From positions 372,001-436,000 of the forward strand of contig JADJOR010000001.1 of the NCBI GenBank assembly GCA_016713665.1: DNA of 64,000 nt, in the 5' to 3' direction. Every line of letters begins with the position of its first letter. The first letter of the stretch is position 1. Below are positions 56,525 through 64,000 of this stretch, in pieces. Made by a program: the position numbers and the translations under genes. The notes beneath the pieces are model-generated. The model was given only the letters and a program-made list of their open reading frames with translations. It was not told where the DNA came from and made no database searches. This DNA is from Deltaproteobacteria bacterium. Its GTDB lineage: Bacteria > Myxococcota_A > UBA9160 > UBA4427.

Positions 56525-59500
56525 GTGCCCGCGCCCTTCGTCCACCTCCATCTCCATACCCAGTACTCGCTGCTCGACGGCGCGATCAAGCACAACCCGC
56601 TCTTCTCGCGCGCCAAGGCCGCGAACATGCCGGCGGTCGCCCAGACCGACCACGGCAATCTCTTCGGGACGGTCGAGTTCTACGAGAAGGCCCGGGCCAA
56701 CGGCGTCAAGCCGATCATCGGCTGCGAGGTCTATTTCGCCGGCGGCTCGCGCTTCGATCGCGAGAAGAAGCCGCGCGAGGACACCGGCTTCGACGCGATC
56801 AATCATCTGCTGCTGCTCGCGATGGACGCGACCGGCTACCAGAACCTGATGAAGCTCGTCTCGAAGGCCTACCTCGAGGGCTTCTACTACAAGCCGCGGA
56901 TCGACTGGCAGCTCCTCGAGCGCCACCACCAGGGCCTGATCTGCACCTCGGGCTGTCTCTCGGCGCCGGTGCCCCGCGCGGTGCTCGCGAACGACGCCGA
57001 CCGCGCCTGGACGCTGGCCGAGGACTTCAAGCGGCTCTTCGGCGATCGCTACTACCTCGAGATCCAGCGCCACGGCATCCCCGCCCAGGAGATCGTGAAT
57101 CAAGAGCTCGTGAAGATGCATCACGACCTCGGTGTTCCGCTGGTCGCGACAAACGACGCCCACTACCTCGAGGCCCATCACCACGAGGACCACGATCTCC
57201 TGCTCTGCGTGGGCACCGCCGCGAATCTCTCCGACGAGAAGCGCTTCCGCTTCGACGGTCACGGCTTCTACGTCAAGGACGGCGACGAGATGAGGCAGGT
57301 CTTCCACGACCTGCCGAAGGCGGTCGAGGCGACCCTCGAGATCGCCGAGCGCTGCGACGTCGAGATCCCCATGGGCGAGTACCACATGCCCGACTTCCAG
57401 GTGCCGTCCGGCAAGACGCTCGAGCTGGTGATGGACGAGCAGGCCTGGAACGGGCTGCGTGCGAAGCTGGGGATGGCCCCCGACGAGCCTTTCGAGGGGA
57501 ATCGGAAGGTCTACTCCGAACGCCTCGAGCACGAGCTCTCGGTGATCAAGACGATGGGGTTCCCGGGCTACTTCCTGATCGTCGCCGACTTCATCAATTA
57601 TGCGAAGAAGAACGGCATCCCCGTCGGCCCCGGCCGTGGCAGCTCGGCGGGCAGCCTCGTCGCCTACGGGATGAACATCACGAACGTCGACCCGATCGAG
57701 TACGACATCATCTTCGAGCGCTTCCTGAACCCCGAGCGCATCTCGATGCCCGACATCGACGTCGACTTCTGCATGCGCGGTCGCGAGCAGGTGATCCGCT
57801 ACGTCGCGGACAAATACGATGGTGAGGTCGGGGAGGGCGAGACCCTCGACGGGCGCTACGACAAGATGAAGGTCGCGCAGATCGTGACCTTCGGGACGCT
57901 CCAGGCGAAGGCCGCGATCCGCGACGTCGGGCGCGTGCTCGGCATGTCGTTCGGCGACGTCGATCGGATCGCGAAGCTGATTCCCGAGGTGCTCGGCATC
58001 AAGCTCGACGACGCGATCAATCAGTCGCCGGAGCTGCGCGCGCTGATGGAGGCCGACTCACAGGTCCGGCGACTGCTCGAGACGGCGCGCAATCTCGAGG
58101 GGCTCACGCGCCACGCGTCGAAGCACGCCGCCGGCGTCGTGATCGGGACGAAGCCGCTGATCGAGATGGTCCCGCTCTACAAGGATCCGAAATCCGGCGA
58201 CGTCATGACCCAGTACAACATGGGCTGCGTCGAGAAGGTCGGGCTGATCAAGTTCGACTTCCTGGGGCTCAAGACCCTGACGCTGATGGCGGATGCCGAG
58301 CGCATGATCCGCCGCAAGCCGGGCTTCGAGACCTTCGACGTCAACGCGATCCCGATCGACGACGCGAAGACCTACGACCTGCTCTGCGAAGGCGATACCG
58401 AGGGCGTGTTCCAGGTCGAATCCTCGGGCATGACGGACCTCGTCCTGAAGCTGAAGCCCCGGACCTTCCGCGAGATCATCCCGCTGGTCGCGCTCTATCG
58501 CCCAGGCCCGCTCCAGTCCGGCATGGTCGACGACTACGTCGGGCGCAAGACCGGTGCGACGAAGACCGAATACCTCCATCCCACGATCGTCGATCTGACG
58601 GAGGAGACGCTCGGCGTCATCGTGTACCAGGATCAGGTCCTGCAGATCGCCCAGAAGATGGCGGGCTACAGCCTGGGCGAGGCCGATCTGCTCCGTCGCG
58701 CGATGGGCAAGAAGAAGGCCGAGGAGATGCAGAAGCAGCGCGACCGCTTCGTGCAGGGCAGCATCGCGAACGGCATCGACGGCGGCGAAGCGGGGCACGT
58801 CTTCGATCTGATCGTGGAGTTCGCGGGCTACGGCTTCCCGAAGGCCCATTCGACGGCGTACGCCTACATCACCTATCAGACGGCGTATCTGAAAGCGAAC
58901 CACCCGGCCGAATATCTGGCGTCGGTGCTGACGATCGAGTCGGCGAACCACGACCGGCTCTCCCGCTACATCGCCCACGTGCGCGAGAACGCGATCGAGA
59001 TCCTGCCTCCCGACGTGAACGAGTCGCTGCAGGATTTCGGCGTCGTCGACGGGGCGATCCGGTTCGGCTTCGCGGGCATCAAGAACGTCGGTGCGGGGGC
59101 GATCGAGGCGATCCTCGAGGCGCGCGAGACGGGCGGCCCCTTCACGAGCCTCTTCGATTTCGCCGAGCGGGTCGATGCCAAGCGCGTGAATCGCCGGGTC
59201 GTCGAGGCGCTCGTGAAATGCGGTGCCTTCGACGGGATCCACCCGGGGCGCGCGGCGGTCTGGGCCTCCCTCGACCTCGCTCTCGAGCGGGCGGCGTCGC
59301 TGCAGCGCGATCGCCTGGTCGGGCAGACGAATCTCTTCGGCGGCAGCTCGTCGCCCGGCGCCGGGCTCGCGGCGCCGAAGCTCGTCGAGGCGCCCGACTG
59401 GGGCGAGCGCGAGCGACTGGCCCACGAGAAGGAGCTGCTCGGCTTCTACGTCACCGGCCATCCCCTCGGCGCCGTCGCCCCGCTCCTCGCGCGCTACACC

Positions 59501-60069
59501 GACACGACCTCGCTCACGGCCGCCGCTCGGGTCGGGCGGGAGGTGCGCGCAGGGGGCCCCTCGCCGGGGCTGCGGAGACGCGCACCAAGCGTGGCCAGCG
59601 CATGGCGTTCGGCCAGCTCGAGGATCTCGAGGGGAGCTTCGAGCTCGTCTTCTTCGCGGACGTCTACGAGGAGCACGTCGCGCTGCTGCGAACCGCGCGG
59701 GACGAGTCCAGCGCCGAGGGCGGGAAGGGACCGGTCCCCCTCGTCGTCCAGGGCAATCTCGAGGAAGGCGATCCGCCGAAGATCCTGGTGCGGAAGGTGA
59801 CGCGTCTGGACGAAGCGGAGGAGAAGCTGTCGGCGAGCCTTCGGGTCCGGATCCAGTCGCCCGAGGTGACCCGCGACCGGCTGCTCGCGCTCAAGCGGCT
59901 CTTCGGGAGTCGACTCGGGGATTGCGGTGTGTTCCTCCACATCACGATCCCCGGCGAGAGCGAGACCGTCCTCGGCGTTGGCGGCATCCGGGGGGTCGCG
60001 GCGACCGCGGAGCTCTGCCGCGAGGTCGATCGGCTCTTCGGTCGGCCCGTGGCCGAGCGGACGCTCTGA
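56525..60069 (+). CDS. dnaE: DNA polymerase III alpha subunit (one frameshift near the C terminus)
   Basis: Reconstructed as ~1181 residues. The PHP domain begins FVHLHLHTQYSLLDGAIK; the polymerase core shows PVGPGRGSSAGSLVAYG, ISMPDIDVDFCMRGREQVI and the palm/finger motifs through VYQDQVLQIAQKMAGYSLGEADLLRRAMGKKK; helix-hairpin-helix and OB-fold segments follow. This is the replicative polymerase. The frame breaks at the G5C4 run 59553-59561; adding one base joins VRAGG to LAGAAETRTKRGQRMAFGQLEDLEG, a normal DnaE OB-fold sequence. GTG start, three bases after guaA. Confidence 0.93.
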
Positions 60070-60142
60070 GGACAGACGGATCGGGCGGTCCGCGCGTGAA
60101 CGCGCGATGGATCCGGGCCGATTCGAAGGGGGCAGGGCATCG

Positions 60143-61135
60143 ATGGATCGCGACCGACGACGACTGGCAGGACGGAGCGCGGGCCTTGGGGGCGAGGTCG
60201 GGGAACGGCGCGATCCGCGTCGAGCCCCGGGCCGTGTCCACCGCCGGACCGCGACCTTCGCCTTGATCGGTTGGCTCGGCCTCCTCACGGCCCCCATGCT
60301 CCGGGCCGAGCCCCATCGGGTCGAGGTCGTCGGGGCCTATCCGATCCGCGAGGCCCTGCGTGGCAAGGTCAATCCCCGGGACGAGGCGATCCAGAAGGCG
60401 CTCTGGGAGGGCGTCTCGCGGGTCGCCCTCGAGCTGATCGGCGAAGAGGGCACGTCCGACGACCTCGGCGCGTCGTCGGGGGCGGCCGATCCCGGGGCTC
60501 GCCCCACGCCCGGACCGAAAGGCTCGACGGGACCGCGTTCGGCGACCGCGCCCGGCGCCGCGCAGCCGGATCCGAGCGAGCGCTTCCGCAAGATCTTCGG
60601 CCGTCAGATCCTCCCCTATACCCGCAGCTTCCGGATCGTCGAAGATCGCGGGGAGCGGCCCGTGCTCTTCGCCGAGGAGCCGGGCGTTCGCTCGGAGTAC
60701 CTGGTCGTGGTCGAGGTGATCGTCGACGTCGATCGCGTGGAGGGCGAGCTCGCCCGCGCCGGGCTGCTCGAGGTCGCGCCCGGCCCTCGCTCGAGCCAGT
60801 CGATCCTGATCGAGCTCGTCGGGCTCGAGCGCTACGGGGCGCTCCGACTCGCCCTCGAGACCCTGCGACGGGACCTGTCGGCCAGCCGGATCGAGACCCT
60901 CGAGTTCGCCCCGCGTCGGCAGCTGCTCCGCATCGAAGGCCCCCTCGGTCCCGACGAGATCGCAGCCCGCCTCGGCCGGATGGATACCGCGGAGCTCATC
61001 CTCGATCCGGTCGAGATCGACCGGGAAGGCGGACGGATCCGGGTGCTGGCCCAGAGCTTCGAGCCCATGTCCGACGGCGCGGAGGACGAGCCCGTGACCG
61101 CCTCGCCCGACACCGCGAGCCCGATTCGGCCCTGA
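60143..61135 (+). CDS. secreted FlgT-like protein of unknown role
   Basis: A 330-residue protein with an Arg-rich start, a hydrophobic signal segment (FALIGWLGLLTAPMLRA, ~38-54) and a mature part beginning EPHRVEVVGAYPIREALRGKVNPRDEAIQKALWEGVSRVALEL. The pattern of a short N-terminal domain that is duplicated in amino-acid order (DEAIQKAL) and SYRIVE-like YTRSFRIVEDRGER resembles FlgT and DUF2066-type periplasmic proteins. An insertion of ~45 Ala/Pro/Gly/Thr residues interrupts it. No flagellar genes are nearby. ATG 60143 follows GGGGGCAGGG; ATG 60107 is a longer alternative. Confidence 0.55.
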   Translation: MDRDRRRLAGRSAGLGGEVGERRDPRRAPGRVHRRTATFALIGWLGLLTAPMLRAEPHRVEVVGAYPIREALRGKVNPRDEAIQKALWEGVSRVALELIGEEGTSDDLGASSGAADPGARPTPGPKGSTGPRSATAPGAAQPDPSERFRKIFGRQILPYTRSFRIVEDRGERPVLFAEEPGVRSEYLVVVEVIVDVDRVEGELARAGLLEVAPGPRSSQSILIELVGLERYGALRLALETLRRDLSASRIETLEFAPRRQLLRIEGPLGPDEIAARLGRMDTAELILDPVEIDREGGRIRVLAQSFEPMSDGAEDEPVTASPDTASPIRP

Positions 61136-61169
61136 TTTCGTGTCCGTGCGAATACAGGCCGGAAAATGA

Positions 61170-61198
61170 TTGACACCCCCAATCCAAAAGGCTAATCA
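61170..61198 (+). promoter_or_regulatory. likely tRNA-Val promoter
   Basis: A perfect TTGACA (61170-61175) is followed after 17 bases by TAATCA (61193-61198) in a locally AT-rich patch, and tRNA-Val begins 23 bases later. The -10 box is weak, but position and -35 quality fit a stable-RNA promoter. Confidence 0.45.
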
Positions 61199-61220
61199 AA
61201 CCGGCGCCTTAGCTGGCTAC

Positions 61221-61297
61221 AGGCACGTAGCTCAGGGGTTTAGAGCACCGCCTTGACATGGCGGGGGTCGGCGGTTCAATTCCGCCCGTGCCTACCA
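61221..61297 (+). tRNA. tRNA-Val (GAC anticodon), CCA encoded
   Basis: Acceptor AGGCACG pairs with CGTGCCT, the D-arm is GCTCAGGGGTTTAGAGC, the anticodon stem-loop is CCGCC TTGACAT GGCGG (anticodon GAC), the T-arm is GGCGG TTCAATT CCGCC, then A and CCA at 61295-61297. All stems are fully paired. Confidence 0.95.
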
Positions 61298-61562
61298 GCT
61301 GGGGAGTCCCCCCGGTCCATTCGCCGTGACGCGCTCCTGCTCCTACCAAGGAAAGGCTCGCCGCGCCCTGCGCTGAAGGGCCGCGCGGGAGTCGAGGGAG
61401 TCGAATGTTGAAGCGTCCGAATCGATCCGCATCGATCCTCGTGGGCCGCGCCGTTTCCGGCGCGACGGCGGGACGTGTATGCGCGGACCGGATCGGCGAC
61501 GGCAACGAATCCCGGACGATGGCCGCAGCGCCGCTGCGATCGCTCGCGGCGCAATCGCGGTC

Positions 61563-63511
61563 ATGAGCGTCATTTCCGTCCGCTTGCCCGACGGCAAGTG
61601 TCTCGAGCTTCCGTCCGGAACGACCGTGCTCGCGGTGGCCGAGAAGATCGGTCCCGGGCTGGCGAAGGCTGCGCTCGCGGGTCGCGTCGACGGCAAGCTC
61701 GTCGATCTGCGCAAACCGCTCCTCGAAGACACGGCGCTCGAGATCGTGACGACGAAGGATCCGGCGGGCGGCGAGGTCACCCGCCATTCCGCCGAACACG
61801 TCATGGCCGACGCGGTCAAGCGGCTCTTCCCGAAGGCCCAGGTCGATGCCGGACGCAGCGATCACAGCGAGAAGTTCCAGTACGACTTCCTCGTCGAGAA
61901 CGCCTTCACGCCCGAGGACATCGCGAAGATCGAGCAGGAGATGAACGCGATCCTGGCCGAGAAGGTCGCCTTCGAACGCCAGGTCGTGACGCGGGCCGAG
62001 GCCGAGCAGCTCTTCCGCTCCCTCGGCGAGGAGCTCAAGCTCTCGCGCCTCGCCGACATCCCCGATGGCGCCGAGATCACGCTCTTCCGCCACGGCCCCT
62101 TCGCGGATCTCTGCCGCGGTCCCCACGTCCAGAGCACGAGCCAGATCGGCGCGATCAAGCTGCTCGAGTCCTCGGGTACGTATTTCCGCGGCGACGAGAA
62201 GGGCCCGAATCTCCAGCGCATCTACGGCACGGCCTTCGCGTCGAAGAAGGAGCTCGCCGAACATCTCGAACGCATCGAGGAGGCGAAGCGCCGCGACCAT
62301 CGCCGCGTCGGCGCTGAGCTCGGGCTCTTCCATCTCGACCAGCTGGCCCCGGCTCGCCGTTCTACCTGCCGAAGGGCATGACGCTCTACAACGAGCTCGT
62401 GCGCTTCATGCGGGAGCTCTATCCGAAGTACGGCTACCACGAGGTCATGACGCCGCAGCTGTTCCGCTCGGATCTCTTCAAGACCTCGGGCCACTACGAG
62501 AAGTTCTACGACGACATGTACTGGTTCGCGGGCTCCGACGAGGGCGAAGAGCTCGGCGTCAAGGCGATGAACTGCCCGGGCCACTGCCATCTCTACGGGA
62601 CCGCGAAGCGCAGCTACCGCGAGCTCCCGATCCGCTGGGCCGAGTTCACGCGCCTGCATCGCAACGAGCGCAGCGGAACCCTGAACGGCATCACCCGCGT
62701 CCGCACCTTCGCCCAGGACGACGCCCACATCTATTGCGAGCAGGAGCAGGTCCCCGACGAGATCGACCGCTTCTTCCAGATGACCGCCGAGGTCTATCAG
62801 AAGCTCGGCGTCGACGGCATCGAGATGGCGGTCTCGACCCGCCCGGAGAAGTTCCTCGGCGAGCCCGCCGACTGGGACGTCGCCGAGAAGGCGCTGATCA
62901 CCGCCGTCGAGCGCGCCGGCTTCCACTGCAGGATCAAGCCCGGCGAGGCCGCGTTCTACGCGCCGAAGGTCGAGGCCGACTTCAAGGACGTGCTCGGCCG
63001 GGCCTGGACCCTCGCCACGATCCAGATCGACATGGCGATGCCGGGCCGCTTCGGCCTGCGTTATGTCGGCCGCGACGGCGAGCTCCATCAGCCCGCGATG
63101 CTGCATCGCGCGGTGCTCGGCTCCCTCGAGCGCTTCATCGGCATCTACATCGAACATACCGGCGGTGACTTCCCGTTCTGGCTGTCGCCCGTCCAGGTCG
63201 TCCTGCTCCCGATCTCCGACCGCCACGCAGCGGGCGCCCACGCCGTCCACGCGAAGCTCGCCGAGGCGGGGCTGCGGTCCGAGGTGGACGATCGGAGCGA
63301 GACGCTCGGCTACCGCATCCGCGAGGCCGAAGGACAGAAGATTCCGCTCACCCTGGTGATCGGAGACGACGAGCTGTCGCGGGGCACGGTGGCCCCGAGA
63401 CTGCGCAAATCGAAGAAGGCTCTGGAGCCGATCCCGGTGGACGCGCTGGTGACGACCCTGCGCGTCGCGAACGCCGAGAGAAGCCCGGCTCCGTTTGCCG
63501 GACGAGCATAA
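61563..63511 (+). CDS. thrS: threonine--tRNA ligase (one frameshift)
   Basis: Reconstructed as ~649 residues. It has the N-terminal TGS domain (MSVISVRLPDGKCLELPSG onward), the editing domain with RHSAEHVMADAVKRL and the second His-containing LFRHGPFADLCRGPHV, then the class II core: MTLYNELVRFMRELYPKYGY, KAMNCPGHCHLY, the motif 2 region EFTRLHRNERSGTL, and the anticodon-binding domain near the end. Adding one C to the C4 run 62347-62350 restores LAPGSPFYLPKGM, so a missing base is likely. The ATG at 61563 starts at the usual TGS residue; no strong ribosome-binding site is visible. The 265-base spacer after tRNA-Val shows no gene. Confidence 0.93.
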
Positions 63512-63512
63512 G

Positions 63513-63520
63513 AAGGAGGA
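63513..63520 (+). promoter_or_regulatory. strong ribosome-binding site of infC
   Basis: AAGGAGGA lies two bases after the thrS stop and six bases before the ATC at 63527. This perfect Shine-Dalgarno points to ATC as the infC start rather than the GTG at 63581, which has no such site. Confidence 0.7.
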
Positions 63521-63526
63521 CGATCC

Positions 63527-64000
63527 ATCCCTGCACGACCCAAGTTCCGACCTGTGGCCCCGGGGCGGGATACGGTTCGAGTGAACGAACGCATTCGCGT
63601 GCGCGAGGTCCGCGTCATCGGCGCGGACGGTGAGCAGCTCGGCGTGATGGCGCCGGAAGAAGCGCTGGCGATCGCCCGTGAAGGCGGACTCGACCTGGTC
63701 GAGGTCGCCGCGACGTCGCGTCCGCCCGTGTGTCGGATCATGGACTACGGCAAGTACAAGTACGAACAGAAGAAGAAGAGCGCGAGCAAGAAGTCCCACG
63801 CCGCGACGCTGAAGGAAGTCAAGCTCCGGCCCGGGACCGACCAGCACGATCTCAACTTCAAGCTGAACAACGCCCGCAAGTTCCTGATGGAGGGCGACAA
63901 GGTCAAGATCACGGTCATGTTCCGCGGTCGCGAAATGGTCCACACCTATCGCGGTCGGGAGCAGCTCGACGAGGTCCTGAAGCAGCTCGGCTCGATCGCG
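63527..64000 (+). CDS. infC: translation initiation factor IF-3 (partial, runs off the window)
   Basis: The first 158 codons are present. From the ATC at 63527 the protein reads (I)PARPKFRPVAPGRDTVRVNERIRVREVRVIGADGEQLGVMAPEEAL, the normal IF-3 N-terminal domain, then VAATSRPPVCRIMDYGKYKYEQKKK linker and LKEVKLRPGTDQHDLNFKLNNARKFLMEGDKVKITVMFRGREMVHTYRG of the C-terminal domain. IF-3 selects the initiator tRNA and start codon on the 30S subunit. AUC as start is in keeping with the known AUU/AUC/AUA starts of infC used for autoregulation. It directly follows thrS; rpmI and rplT are expected beyond the window. Confidence 0.94.
   Translation, partial: MPARPKFRPVAPGRDTVRVNERIRVREVRVIGADGEQLGVMAPEEALAIAREGGLDLVEVAATSRPPVCRIMDYGKYKYEQKKKSASKKSHAATLKEVKLRPGTDQHDLNFKLNNARKFLMEGDKVKITVMFRGREMVHTYRGREQLDEVLKQLGSIA

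Overview
This is a very GC-rich (roughly 70% by eye), gene-dense chromosomal segment carrying mostly housekeeping genes plus several accessory modules. Gene content and order (ftsH-cdaA-cdaR-glmM-pdxJ-like-nnr-tsaE, IcmF plus methylmalonyl-CoA mutase plus MeaB, MglA-type GTPase, multidomain response regulators with PATAN/DUF4388, CoxE/MoxR pair, DUF1302 with an MMPL exporter and a sorting protein, PQQ dehydrogenase, P450) suggest a Gram-negative 'deltaproteobacterial-grade' organism (Myxococcota/Desulfobacterota/Binatota-like). No rRNA is present, so this is an inference. Outer-membrane proteins, lipoproteins and periplasmic proteins support a diderm envelope. No phage, IS, CRISPR array or obvious genomic island was seen.

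Layout. 1-6430: end of a MoxR ATPase gene; DUF1302 outer-membrane protein and lipoprotein-sorting-like protein (minus strand) divergent from an MMPL/RND exporter; DnaQ-like exonuclease. 6466-13179: lipoprotein aminopeptidase, PrmA, sugar epimerase, a P-loop kinase/dCMP deaminase fusion, a receiver-GAF-histidine kinase, a TolB-like secreted protein. 13358-20814: tRNA-Met, a P450, and a convergent, translationally coupled operon acyl-CoA ligase > DUF3604 > PQQ/haem dehydrogenase. 20899-34963: tilS, then a long co-directional run ftsH, cdaA, cdaR, glmM, degenerate pdxJ, nnr, tsaE-HhH, iscS-like, mnmA, rnc, era. 35059-42684: icmF, methylmalonyl-CoA mutase, its chaperone meaB, and an MglA-like GTPase. 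42746-47455: ribBA, MoxR/VWA pair and an M50-like membrane protein. 47892-53393: miaB and a three-gene cluster of signalling proteins whose ligand or catalytic sites are largely degenerate. 53449-61135: guaB, guaA, dnaE and a FlgT-like secreted protein. 61221-64000: tRNA-Val, thrS and the start of infC with a non-canonical AUC start.

The genes work together in recognisable sets: c-di-AMP synthesis with cell-wall precursor supply (cdaA/cdaR/glmM), tRNA modification (tilS, tsaE, iscS-like/mnmA, miaB), RNA processing (rnc/era), odd-chain and branched acyl-CoA rearrangement (icmF/mcm/meaB), GMP synthesis (guaB/guaA), and export of hydrophobic compounds (MMPL/DUF1302).

Important caution: six otherwise well-conserved genes (icmF, meaB, miaB, guaA, dnaE, thrS) each carry one apparent 1-base frameshift in or near a short G or C run. 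Because most are normally essential, I treat these as probable base-calling or assembly indels and annotate the reconstructed genes across the break. The most unusual biological candidates are the degenerate signalling cluster at 49497-53393, the PdxJ homologue lacking its catalytic residues, and the TsaE-helix-hairpin-helix fusion.
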